A stretch of DNA of 64,000 nt from Anastrepha obliqua (lineage: Eukaryota; Arthropoda; Insecta; Diptera; Tephritidae): NCBI RefSeq assembly GCF_027943255.1, contig NC_072894.1, positions 130,501,601-130,565,600 of the forward strand. Direction: 5' to 3'. Shown here in pieces: positions 1-10,839 of this stretch. A program made the position numbers and the translations under genes. How positions within the stretch are numbered: position 1 is the first letter of the stretch; each line of letters begins with the position of its first letter. The notes beneath the pieces were generated by a model. It was given only the letters and a program-made list of their open reading frames with translations. It had not been told where the DNA came from and ran no database searches.

Positions 1-1226
1 TGACTGTTGGGAGCTAACAGATATCGCGTTGAGATATCACACAGTAACTTATCTACCTATGTATGCATGTGTGTGTGTGTGTGCATGCTTGCAAGCCTAC
101 CACGAAGGTACGAATACGAATAGAAAATATGGGTTTACACATCCCTAAACATATGCATATACACACACACATACACACACATAGCAAATGCGAGTACTAA
201 CATTACAGCTATTAAACCACTTTTGCGGTTAACTTGCTGCTATCGACCAGCAAATACTCGTAAGTATGTATCATATGTAACTTACTTATACATTCTTGAA
301 ACTGGATATGAAAATGCGTGTACTCATCCGTGAGATATGGCAGAGCAGTGTCGCAAGAGTGGCAAGTCGCGGTGAGGTGTCAATGAGGAGCTATAAGTAG
401 ATAGGACAGATCGCGATTAGATATATGCACGTGAATAAATGTGCAGGCATACATACATACATAGGTACGTAGATACGCATATTTACCAAGTACTTGACTC
501 ACTGTGGCACTTTGTCTTCTGAAGTAGACTAGGCGTACGAAGTCAGTGCTCTGGGGTATGAAAAATGTATTGCACATCTTCGTAGGTGCTTGTCTGCCAT
601 CGTGTGGTAATTCATCATATTTTCTCTATCGTTATCAATTTCCATTATTGAGTTGGGTAAACATTTTTTATTGCACTTCATTTGCTGCCATAAAATTCTC
701 ACTGCTCATATACGTGCGTATGCGTGTGTATGTGTGTATGTATGTATGTTTGTATTTAATATGTATGTATGTAAATCCCGTCGAAAGTAGGTGAATTGTG
801 GTAGGCATTATTGCACTACATACATACATATCTGCACACGAATATTTCTCACATGACCAATTCGTGCCTTGGCAAGCCATAGTTTTTTCTTCTCTGCATG
901 AATTGCCTACATCGCAACCACGTCGCGGCTGTGGTGGGCTGTGGCTCTTTTTTACATCTCAGTTTTGTTGCTGTTAGGTATGATTTCTTCAGCAGCTAAT
1001 TGATTTCTTCAATCAAACAAGTTTAGCAGCTTGGTTGTTTATAATTTTGGAGTATTTTTGACTGACTTTTCGTTCAAGACAAATTTAGCAAAAAAGGATG
1101 CATACTTTTTAGGGCACAAATGTGTATAATTTTGAGTACTTCGTGCGATTCACAACGTGTGTATTATCTAACTTATGCGCTACAATTCATTATAATTCCT
1201 CCACTTCTCTTATTATATTATTATAG
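1..1226 (+). other. dlp: Upstream intron of the glypican gene (partial)
   Basis: No coding exon was found here. The next exon begins after a TATTATAG acceptor ending at 1226, so this stretch is read as the 3' part of a dlp intron whose upstream exons are outside the window. It contains GT and TATG/CATA microsatellites (about 67-82, 160-182, 709-772 and 820-835). No transposon ends were recognised. Confidence 0.6.
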
Positions 1227-2574
1227 GAGTCCGGGCAGTCCATCACCTCGCGCGTATTTGAGGGTTGCGGCCGTCCTACACTGGGCCGTACCCGTCGCTC
1301 AGTCAGTCCTAAATTCGCACAGCCCACTTCCACGCATACGCAGGCGTCACAGTTATCGGTGAGTTTGAGCAGCTCCGACTCGAAAGTGATACGCAAACGC
1401 GCCACCTTGGAGGTGCCAGTCGAACAAATCGAATCCGACATTTTAGACATCGATGCCGATGTTGATGATGCGATGGTATTGCGTGAACGTCGTGCCGCCG
1501 AACCTGGCTCGGAGGAGCAGAGCGCAAGTGGCGATAAGTCGAATGGCGGTACTGGCGCTAGCGGAGGTGGCGGTGGTGGCGGTGGTGGCGGTGGTGGCGG
1601 TCGTCGTAATCAACAACGGCGCAAGCAGCAGCAGAGTCGCAAGAATGAGGACGACTACAATGGGCGCGATCCCAATCTCGATAAATTGGTGCGCGAGATC
1701 AGACAACGTGTGAAGGAATCTAAGAAGTTCTGGTCGAATTTACCACATCAGATTTGCAGCAATGATGAGATCTCCACATCGTCGGACGTAGATGGCATGT
1801 GCTGGAATGGTCATACCATCGATAGGTGAGGTTCAAGTGCAGCAGTTCTTTGTCAAGCAAAGCTCTAATAATCTTTTTTATTTATCTCTCAGATATATGC
1901 ACCCTGTGACCACCGAACAAAGTCGCAATCCGGAATTCCCCGGCAATCCGGCGTCTACGCGTCAGACTTCGCAAGTGGCCAGCCAACTTTTCTACCTGAA
2001 AAATGTTATCAATCACCTGCGTAATGCCTACAACGGCCAAGATGTCGACTGGAGTGATCATGGTAATGCCAAAAAAATTGCAATTGATGCGCAGCAGCTC
2101 ACTAATGCTTCCCATTGTTTTGTTACAGAAGATGCCTTCGAAGGTAGCGGCGCTGGTTCAGGCGCGGGCAGTGATGATGAGGACGACGACGAGGGTTCCG
2201 GACTGAGCGGCGGTCCATTTACTCCGCCGCACCTCAAACCCACCGATCGTCCTTCGGTACCAGCGAACAATATCGATGATGAGGATGAGGAAGACGTGGA
2301 GGAGCGTCGTATTACGGACACCTCACACACATCGCGTCCTAAATATCCTGGCAGTTCGGGTACGAGTGGCGGTGCCATTGGCGCTGGTGATACGAACTCC
2401 ATAGATGAAGATGAGGACGATGAAGGCGACAACGATTTGGATGAAGAGAAGGGCAGCAGTGGCAGTGCGGGTGCTAAGACAGCGCCCAAAATGACATTGC
2501 GCCGTGCGCTGTTGCTGTATCTACTGCCGTTGTATATGGCGTGGTTTGGTGGCGTTATTGCCGATATGCTGTGA
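1227..2574 (+). CDS. dlp: Glypican, C-terminal half (Dally-like), last two coding exons
   Basis: Two exons, 1227-1825 and 1893-2574, are joined over a 67-bp GTGAGG/CAG intron that splits an Arg codon; the last 426 residues are visible. Glypicans are GPI-anchored heparan-sulphate proteoglycans that shape Wnt, Hh and BMP gradients at the cell surface. Visible marks are VFEGCG near the start, a furin-type RTRR site (residues 21-24), a 13-Gly run (113-125) followed by a basic Gln-rich stretch, FWSNLPHQIC (168-177), MCWNGHTIDRY (191-201), and a LRNAYNGQDVDW helix end. Ser-Gly dipeptides in an acidic context (about 284-307) are heparan-sulphate attachment sites, and a hydrophobic tail (about 401-426) is the GPI signal. 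The WNG...RNPE...AYNGQDVD order matches the GPC4/6 (Dlp) branch better than the GPC3/5 (Dally) branch. The N-terminal half lies upstream of the window. The family is certain; the choice of dlp over dally is very likely. Confidence 0.85.
1826..1892 (+). other. dlp: Short dlp intron
   Basis: The intron has a GTGAGG donor, a polypyrimidine tract and a TCTCTCAG acceptor. Splicing it out restores the conserved glypican order CWNGH...RYMHP. Its 67-bp length is typical of small fly introns. Confidence 0.85.
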
Positions 2575-3970
2575 TTCGTTGTTGTTGCTATTGCTTAAGT
2601 CTAGTTAAAGGATGTGGGCAAGAATGTGGCAAAGAGGAAGAGCCGAATTTCTTAAATTTTACATTTGTTTGTCTAGTGGTTAAAAGCCGATGTGAGAATG
2701 AAAATGTAGCACGAGTTTAGGCGCGAAAGCGTCTAGCAATCAAAGTGACGTAGAATGCTTGAGAAATGTTTGGTGACATGAGATGGCTTGAGCTGGAAAA
2801 TTCTTTAATTTTAGACGAGGTGCTTAGCACACTTTCAGGAGCTAAATGAGGTAGAGTGAATTTTCACTGCAAAGTAAAACTGACTACATAACCTAAAATA
2901 TATATGCTCGCTAAAAAAGTTCTGCTAAATGATGATATTTAAACGTTGCATGCTTTTTGGCGCAAAATAATACTTGAACTGCTTAATTTTGTGTAAGTTT
3001 CATTTAGTTTTTACCTTCCGAAGCTTTAAAGCGCTTTTAAAGTTAAATTTTAAATATCTAAATAAATTATTTTTGTTAATATTTTACAAAATTTGTAAAA
3101 TCGCTTAAGAACCTTGAAATTATGCAAATATTTACATAACTCAACTCTCTTTTGGCTTAAAGTTTTTCCATATCATCTCTGAACACTTGGCTGATGCAAT
3201 GCCCCTAGGAAAATGTTAACAACTGGATTTCAATACTTTAGGCAGGGTTGAATTGTTTGCATTTTCAATGTGTAGCATTTCGCTGCAACGTAATTTTAGG
3301 CGCTTTAACATATTCAAATCTCGAACAAATATCCTGCAGTGCAGTCCAAAGCCTTTTTGGTAATTTTCAAGCACTGAAAAACTGAAGTGCGACATAAAAG
3401 CTTGCTTTTAGGCGCGAAATTGGTTATTATACTTATTTTTTTGCTAATTTACGCAGAACAAAAATGGCAAGAACAAATACATTTAGCATTAGATCGGAAA
3501 AAATTGGAAATCGAACTTTAAGCGAAGCAATTCATTTATATACGTAAACAAGTAAACAGTTATGAAAAGTACTTTAGCCAATAAGCACAAAGTAATAATG
3601 AATTATTAAATTAATACTTATGTACCAGCAGCTAATATTAAAATTAAAACAACAAAAAATGTGAGCATGCAGAGACGAATGAATAACTAATAACTTATAT
3701 GTGTGTATGTATGCGAATGCAGTAGTGTGCGTGCTGCTATCTGTGCGTGTGTGTGTAGTGATTATTATGTAAACTGGATTATCTTTTTATTTTCGTATTA
3801 ATTTTTAAATTAAAGAACGAAAGCATTTAAGTGCACATTTCTGTATTATATTTAAACTATTATTTAATAAAAAGTTATGACGTATGGTGATGAAAAGTGT
3901 AAGACCATTTTAGGAGCAATAATAAAATATCGTGTAAGCATACAATAAACTATACATAAATATTTTCTAA
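2575..3970 (+). other. dlp: Probable dlp 3' untranslated region
   Basis: Non-coding AT-rich sequence directly follows the TGA. AATAAA polyadenylation signals lie at 3866, 3921 and 3944, so the transcript probably ends near 3970. The region carries repeated TTTAGGCGC motifs (about 2717, 3294 and 3407). No competing gene is seen. Confidence 0.5.
3866..3949 (+). terminator. Cluster of AATAAA poly(A) signals
   Basis: AATAAA occurs at 3866-3871, 3921-3926 and 3944-3949, in sequence that turns very A/T rich afterwards. This is consistent with the 3' end of dlp. Which signal is used cannot be told from sequence. Confidence 0.4.
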
Positions 3971-4571
3971 TAAAAATCTAATACATGAAAAATCCTAAAA
4001 ATGTGGCATATATTTTGAGCTTTCCAAATTGCCGACGAATGAAATGGGTAAAAAAAATACAAAAATACAACAAAAACTAAAACTCTAACTCTGTAAGCTA
4101 AGCATTAAGGCACTTTAGGGAAGTCTTAGAAATTGAAAAGTAATAAAAAATAAAGAAAAAAAATAAAATAAAATAAAATAAAATAAAAACAATTTTTAAT
4201 AGAAAGAAAAACAAATAAATAATACTTCCATTGAGACTAAATAGAAAGCAATGTTTTGAAAACTAAGAACAAAGTAATTACTTTATATCTTTTTAAATTA
4301 TGTATTTACTTTTTTAGAAAAATGCATTTACATACATACCATACATTTTATAAAAATCGCCTGCTATTCATACTTTTCTTTCTTTTTTAAACAAATTTAA
4401 ATAGTGGTATTGTTTTTTTAGTAGAAACTCTATTTTGCTGCAATAACCCAAAGAGACAAAAGCAAAATTTTGAAGATCGAGATATAGAATTTAAAATATT
4501 ATATAAAGAAGTGTATTTATAAGTATTTATATATAAATATTTTAAAATTTATTTAAAATTTAATTATTTAT
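3971..4571. other. AT-rich intergenic DNA
   Basis: No gene is visible. There is a short (AAATA)n run near 4150-4190, and otherwise simple AT-rich sequence. Confidence 0.5.
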
Positions 4572-4575
4572 TTAA

Positions 4576-5194
4576 GGGGACAAATACCTGGAAACGGCCA
4601 TATTTTCCTTGATTTTCATTAAAATTATTTAAAATGATGAAGTCAATATATTTTTTTCAAAATTGGCATACAGTTTATTTCTACATTACAATAATATATA
4701 TATATTTTTTTTAATCATTTAAAATGGCGGATGTACACTCAATTCTTCCAGGAAGGTCGCAGCGGGGCTTCTCAATCGGCGGGCATTGCAGCATCGGCGT
4801 CAGTGACCTGAATACAAAAACCAAAAACTGGTTTGTTTATTTATGTCATAATTTCTAGATGAATTTAAAAAAATGGAAAAAAATTCGCGGAATAAAATGC
4901 TTAAAAGAAATTAATTTTGGGGCGAATTTTCCTACTATTTTTGCTTCGAAAAAAATATTTTTTCGAAAAATTTTCAAAAACTTGTATTCGCATAGAAAGT
5001 AAAATCATAAAAAATCTGTGCAAAATTTCAGGCATATCGGTCAATAGCTTTTCGAGTTATCGTGTACGCCAATTCGAAAAATATAGTTTTGAGAAAAACG
5101 CGTCTAAAGTTTGAAAGAATATAGTCGTCACGGATTATATTAACATTTTATGAAAAAACAAAATTTTTTCGAAATTTTACAGGCATCTATCCCC
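4576..5194. mobile_element. Non-autonomous TTAA-flanked MITE
   Basis: The element is 619 bp long and bounded by TTAA at 4572-4575 and 5195-5198. The ends are imperfect inverted repeats, GGGGACAAATACC on the left and its counterpart GGCATCTATCCCC on the right. There is no coding capacity; the short frames inside are chance. The TTAA duplication and GGG-type ends are what piggyBac- or Kolobok-class elements leave. An internal block (TTTTCGAGTTATCGTGT and following) resembles one inside the element at 25179-25903. Confidence 0.65.
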
Positions 5195-5198
5195 TTAA

Positions 5199-6605
5199 AT
5201 TAATTATTTTAATTTATTTATATTTATTTATATATATATTTATATATATATTTATATTTATTTATATTATATTTTAAGTTCTATATGTCGATCTTATATT
5301 TATAGATAAAATAAATATAAATAGATTTATTTATAAATAAAAAAATTAGGTAAACCTTTTCAATTACGAAATCTCAAAAGTAGCTTTTTTTCTTCGCAAT
5401 CAAGTTGGGATACTTCAGAACTGTAGTTTGTGCCAACAATGTTTGTTGTAATAGAAAATTTTTTAAATTTCGAAAACCAATCGAAATGTCATATTTTTTT
5501 GTTGTGATTTTCTTGCAGACACATTTTCTAAATTTCTTGATTTCGAAAACTTGCCGGGATATCGTAAGCTTTATTTATAGTTTTTTTATTATTATTATTT
5601 TGTTTATTTTTGATTTATTTGTACACTAAATTTTATAAAAAAAAAAAATACGACACCCAGCGCTGGCGAGACGGCCGTCGGCTGATTTATAGTATTAGTT
5701 TGTCTCATTGCGAAGAAAGTAACGGAATTTCCATCTAAATTTCTAGCAGTTGAAAGTAAACTTTACGCTATTTTTTTCCTTTTATTTTTTAATTTTTTTA
5801 TATTTTTTTTTAATTTTTTTATATATGTACATATATATGTTTTTTTTTTTTTTTGAAATTTCGTTAAAAACTTCGTTTTAATTTTCAATATGAAATAAAA
5901 ATAAAACTTCATAAATCACAAATCCCGAATTCTTGCGTATATCCTGAATGATAAAATCTACGTTTAGGCTTGTAGAATATTTATTTTTATTATAAACTTT
6001 TTTTTCAGTTTTTTTAATATTTATTTAAAAATATATATACATATATGTATGTACCTATAAACATGCGAACAACCTGTAAAAGGGAATTAGTATTAGCTAA
6101 AACACGTAGTTATGCCCCCTATTGAAATTATGTGGTACATACATAGATATTTACATATGTGCATGTAACCCAAAACAGCCATCAATTCATCTTCTTTAAT
6201 TTATAAACACATAATATTTGTATGTACAATATATTTACCACATGGATGTGAAACAGAAACTTATGAGGAGTAGAAGAGAATGTGATGATTATGAAAATGT
6301 AAAATAAAAGAATTCAATGTATACGGAAAATGCATACGCAATGAGATTTTATTAAAAAAATGGCATCCTGCTCTCTGTAAGTTTTTCTGGAACCTGGAAA
6401 CTGGAAATGGTAAAAGTTAGGTTAGAATATTTTACAACTCTGTCGCCTTGTAGTTGTGGTAAAAACATAGAATACTTCGCAGTTGCAGTCTTCCAATGAA
6501 TATAAAAGTGGATCGCTCCACCGACACATTTAAGGCGCAGGTGATAGATGAGCCCATTCTCAGATTGTCATCCCAGACTTGTGTCAAAGGCAATTTCACG
6601 CTTAC
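5199..6605. other. AT-rich intergenic DNA
   Basis: TTTA/TATA simple repeats lie at about 5215-5270, with poly-T tracts near 5770-5860. No coding or RNA gene is supported. Confidence 0.5.
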
Positions 6606-6611
6606 TTGTAA

Positions 6612-6716
6612 GGTTTTGTAGTTGTTGCCGTTGTACTGTAAACATTTCCCATGCACTTAGAGGGAATGCTGCAGGAGTGCGGGTCGTACCGGTAACGTAG
6701 AACCGACTGACGTGGT
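6612..6716 (+). repeat. Dispersed repeat, copy 1 (degenerate)
   Basis: This shares GGAATGCTGCAGGAGTG and GGTAACGTAGAACCGACTG with the copy 20 bp downstream and with the copy split by the mariner at 33.5-34.9 kb. The three copies define a short interspersed family of about 130 bp starting with a GTTGTTGTAG-rich head. No tRNA boxes were found. Its class (SINE or MITE) is not established. Confidence 0.55.
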
Positions 6717-6734
6717 TTGTCAATCTATTCACTT

Positions 6735-6862
6735 ATTGTTGTAGTTGGAGCAGCATAAACATTCCCCATACATGTACGAGGAATGCTGCAGGAGTGACAG
6801 TCCTTCGCCGGATATAAATCCGGGTCGTTTCGGTAACGTAGAACCGACTGTCGTGGAAACGG
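6735..6862 (+). repeat. Dispersed repeat, copy 2
   Basis: This is the fuller copy of the family. It runs from a TTGTTGTAGTTGGAGCAGC head through CATAAACATTCCCCATACAT and GATATAAATCCGGGTCGTTT to GTAGAACCGACTGTCGTGG. It stands in tandem with copy 1. Confidence 0.6.
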
Positions 6863-6869
6863 GGCCGCC

Positions 6870-7950
6870 GTTTATCTATATATTCAGTAATTTTTATAGT
6901 TGCGAAACCTGCTGTTATGTAATTTACAAATCTATTCCCATTTTTTGGTGCTTCTCTACAATATTTTGCAGATAAATTGGAAGCATGCCCCTGAATTTAA
7001 ATAACTCATGCACTCCACACGCCTTTACATGCATACATATCTATTCATTATTGTGTAAATATTTTATATTCAATCGTTTTGCAATGCTTTTTTAAAACGT
7101 GTAGAAACCGCTTATCAGTCAACCAATCGCAAGGGCTCACACGTATCACTACAGCAGTTCAAACGCTTATTATATGCAGCTCATCGCCACACAGTTTAAT
7201 ATTTACTAAACGCTTACGTGGCTCAGTGAAAAAGAATTTTCTGGAAGTTTTAGAACGCCATTACAAAGTTTTTGATATTAAAAATATACAATTTTATATA
7301 TATTTGATTATCTCAACAGGCTGCTGATGCCTTCCATAAATAGATTTAAACAACAAAATGTAACATACTGTTTAGTCAAGTGTACGTACCAACTACATAA
7401 ATAATATTATATCTATACACGTATAAATGTCTATATAAAAAGTTAAAAAACAGGAAATATGAAAAATGTGGCCACAGATCCCTCGGCTAATAGATATATG
7501 CACAACGTCTTTTTTCCATACATTTTTAATTACATTTACCTGATATTTCTAGAATTATAGGAGACATTCAACAAGTTGTTATTTGAACGCTTGAACAAAT
7601 TAATTTAGCAATAGTCTCTATTACAGTTAATTAATTAATGTGCATCTAATTTTAAATTTGTATATACATCTAATTAAAAAAAGGATGTGTAAACGGAAAC
7701 TTTAGCTGCTCATCTCCTTACTTACTATTAGATTTGAAAATTCGTAACTCAAAATCAGCACTAAAATATGTCGTACTTTACTTCAAAAAAATGTCCACAC
7801 ATAACCGGAAATGCGCGGATTTTTGAGCATTGTGTGACTGCCACAAGTAATTATCAAATTCTTTCGGCCTGGGACGGTAAAGCTGGGTCTATTTACGCCT
7901 TTGAAGGCACACATATCTGGACACGTACAATTCCATATTCCATTCCAATA
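6870..7950. other. Intergenic DNA, no gene seen
   Basis: Frames of up to about 80 codons occur on the plus strand, but they have no domain, codon bias or splice context. The last 100 bp probably contain the 3' UTR of the minus-strand gene that ends at 7952. Confidence 0.4.
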
Positions 7951-7951
7951 T

Positions 7952-8128
7952 TTACACGTCGATGTCTGGTCGCGTTTTAATATAAACAAAGACAATAATG
8001 AGCAGCGCGAGCACACAAACTGCCGGTAGAACTACGGTCTTCATTTGATTTTGTATGGCCACATTCTCCAATTTGCGTTCCTTCTTCTGTTTGCGTGTCT
8101 CTTTCACCTTGCCGCGTAGTTGGCGCAT
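7952..8128 (-). CDS. SMCO4-like small single-pass membrane protein
   Basis: The 58-codon gene is homologous to vertebrate SMCO4 (59 residues), a single-pass membrane and coiled-coil protein of unknown molecular role. The order of parts agrees: an N-terminal MRQLRGK, a very basic stretch (residues 7-19), a short polar helix, then the transmembrane segment TVVLPAVCVLALLIIVFVY (31-49) and the tail KTRPDIDV. The start at 8128 is chosen because MRQL(K/R)GK is the family N-terminus; the frame stays open upstream but without similarity. The 5' UTR appears to be split by an intron. The cytoplasmic basic N-terminus suggests an N-in orientation (inference). It is followed head to tail by Tim14 on the same strand. 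Confidence 0.85.
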   Translation of the reverse strand: MRQLRGKVKETRKQKKERKLENVAIQNQMKTVVLPAVCVLALLIIVFVYIKTRPDIDV

Positions 8129-8172
8129 TTTGTTAACAGATTGTTGCCCACGGGAGTGATTTAACGACGATT

Positions 8173-8251
8173 CTGCATGAATCAACAGAAATTTATAAAT
8201 GGAAGTAATTATTTGTTAGGTTTGATTTGCTTTTTTCACAAAATTACTTAC
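8173..8251 (-). other. Probable 5'-UTR intron of the SMCO4-like gene
   Basis: On the minus strand a TTTT|GTAAGT donor at 8251 and a CATGCAG acceptor ending at 8173 frame 79 bp. The acceptor lies 44 bp upstream of the chosen ATG. This is predicted from the splice consensus only. Confidence 0.45.
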
Positions 8252-8886
8252 AAAATTGTTGGCTTATGTGGAAGAAAAAAATACCGAACATAAAATAACT
8301 AGCTGTGGATCACTTGATCCAACCACTTGTCGTTCGTGTTTGACATTTGACAACGCCATCAAAAATTTTTAGTTCAGAGAAAGTTGGGGCGCACAATGTT
8401 GCCATCAAATGAAAGTTTCCCTGCAATCAGCTGGTGGTGGGGTTTTCTTAAAAAAGAAACCCATTATGCAGATAAGTGAAACGAAAAATATTTTTCAACT
8501 TTAAGTTACCTTCATTATAGACATTCCTGAATAGTACCGTATTTCAAAAATATTTACCATATTTATCAAAAAATGCTAAAAAACTACCCGAAACCATCAA
8601 AATGCGAGCGTTCTACCCACATTCGATCCTACGTTACCGGAACGACCTGGATTTATAACCGGCGAGAACCGTTAATTCAGCGGCATTCGCCAATTGTGAG
8701 AAATGTTTCGTGCTATTACAGCAATAACAACATAATGCAATCAAGGTGTTTATTTTCTTTGTACATAACAAAAAACAACAAAAATATTTCACGGAATCGC
8801 TACATAATCAATTTAAAAATATAAGATTTATTTACTATTGCTAAATATTAATTGCTATACTAGGCTACATGATGGATTTACGTCGC
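8252..8886. other. Spacer between the Tim14 gene end and the SMCO4-like gene start
   Basis: This holds the likely promoter and 5' exon of the minus-strand SMCO4-like gene (about 8252-8400) and the 3' UTR of Tim14. A plus-strand frame at 8573-8824 has no recognisable features. Confidence 0.4.
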
Positions 8887-9359
8887 TCATTTGGCATTGT
8901 CCATGAAATCTTTAGCTTCGTTTATCTTTGCTGCCAAGTAAGGTGAGCCACCACGATCAGGATGATTAAGTAACATTATCTTTTTATGCGCGTCTTTTAT
9001 CTGTTAATAATAATCATAAAGTAAAGTTTGAACTGTAAACAAGTCCCGCGTACTAACCTTCAATTTGGACGCACTAGGACTCACGCCCAAAATCAGTGAT
9101 GCTTCGCGTTTATTAATTTTAGGATCGAAGCCACCTTTGTAGTATCTGGAGTTTGCCATGCTTTCAGCATCGAACTTTGGTAGATTTTTCATGGTTTCAC
9201 TTAGTTTTGTGGTCATAGCAGGCATGCGACGCATTAGATGCTTACCAGCAAAACCCAACGCAGCCAAACCAATGCCGGCGACTATAACCGAACTTGCCTG
9301 CAACGACATTGTTAAAAGTTACACAAAAAAATTTGGAATTAATCTAGGCCACTTACCAT
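8887..9359 (-). CDS. Tim14/Pam18 (DNAJC19), mitochondrial import motor J-protein
   Basis: Three exons read on the minus strand: 9359-9357 (ATG only), 9297-9058 and 9000-8887, giving 118 residues against 116 for human DNAJC19. The protein is the J-domain partner that stimulates mtHsp70 at the TIM23 channel in the inner membrane. The N-terminal membrane segment is [19 protein letters not shown] (2-20), followed by [20 protein letters not shown], and then the J domain with HPD at 94-96 and [14 protein letters not shown]. An in-frame ATG also exists at 9309, but the spliced start gives MASSVIVAG, which matches the family (MAST/MASS). The ATG|GTAAGTGG donor and TTGCAG|GCA acceptor are both good. 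All key residues are present and the gene looks intact. Confidence 0.93.
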
Positions 9360-10835
9360 TTTATATAATTAAGGCTGCTAATTTTATCGTATATTTTTAG
9401 TGAATTTCACGAACTACTAACTTGTTTTCATAATTCTTCTCATGTGCAGTCGAGAATGTCAAAATCAGCTGTACGGGCAAAGCGAATTATAGATGACATT
9501 CAATTTGCCTTGTTGTGTATTCAATTGGTATTGAAGAATTTAAAACATATTGCCAGATAGTTTTATTAAGTTAATTTCTCTAATTATGGTGATACCATAT
9601 CTCAATGAAATTTGCCAAAGCTTCTCACTTCATGTTTCATTTTAAGCATCATTCACGGAGGCAATCTACGATTTGTTTTATATCAGTAACCCATATCTGT
9701 AAAAATTCGACAAAATTATTGATTACAATGACAGCACATCAAATTACTCAGTTGGTTGAGAAAATGTGGTTCTGTAAGCATTAATCGACATATAATCACA
9801 TAAAGAGCAAGAATGCAGCACAAAAGTTGTATAGGAACAGACTAAAAAAAATGCAAGTAGCATAGTGCACATAATAGAAGTGAAACTTTCAAGGTAGACA
9901 AAGAAAGATGGAGAGACCCGAGAGAGAATGAGAGAGAGAGACAGAGAGAGAAAGAATGTATATCCAAATAAATTCACAACATTTGCAGAGAATACAAATA
10001 GACAAAATTTACAAAAAACGGATAAAGGTCGACCGGTGTAGGTAAACGCCGGACACAAGCCGTGGCAAAAACGCACGCTACTCTGAGCATTTATCACCCG
10101 CACAAACGCAGCGATTCCAGGACCGCAGTAACGGCACAAATTACCGCAAGGCAATACGGATAAATCCGACGCCGGAATGGATAGCACTTAATAGTACGCA
10201 CCAGCACTAGCCAAGAAATGGAAATAGGCGCCAAAAGGTAGGCACCAAAAATATATTTCCTACAAGGTGGCACCAGCAAACAAGCGCCAAAAAGTAGGCA
10301 GTGTTATTTTTTACTAGAAATTAGCTACCACAAGGAAAAACTCAGCAAAAATAGCCTAAAGCGTATCTAAGATATATATAGGGTATAGCTCTCTCTCCTT
10401 CCTTTTCCTCTACATTATATCTTTTTTCTCTCTCGCGGAACGAAAATGCCCAAAACGTTGCGTGTCCTTGAAATTTTACTCTCCATTCTCGCTCGTCCAA
10501 CGACACCTAAGAAGCTTCCCGTCAAAAAACCTTTACTTAAGCCGATAATTGTAAAGTCCGTCGCGTGAATTTATAAATAGATAAGTATTTTATTGAAAAT
10601 TCAATAAGTTTTGTTTTCACACTTGCTTTGTGTGGCTTCACTCATACTACAACCAGCTTGTGCCTCTGAATCTTAAGTTTGTACAAATACTTTTAAACGA
10701 AATGCTACCTATTATATGTGCGAGTTACATATATTCGATATGTTGTAAACATTTGGACACTTTTGAGCCATAAAATAAAAGCAGCCCAATACATGTCACC
10801 CTGTGTGGTTTATTTTATCTGCAGTACGGTAACAC
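9360..10835. other. Upstream region of Tim14 and intergenic DNA
   Basis: The Tim14 promoter and 5' UTR must lie just above 9360. A GA-rich microsatellite sits at about 9898-9957. Near 10213-10302 two copies of a GCGCCAAAA(A/G)GTAGGCA motif occur. Minus-strand frames here (for example 9744-10187) are low-complexity and not supported. Confidence 0.4.
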
Positions 10836-10839
10836 TGAT

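Noticed and set aside
2058..2489. 143-codon antisense frame in the dlp exon
   Set aside because: It is a Ser-rich shadow of the GAT/GAG-rich acidic stretch on the coding strand.
9004..9309. Tim14 as a single exon starting at 9309
   Set aside because: This model lacks the HPD motif and gives a non-family N-terminus. The three-exon model restores both.
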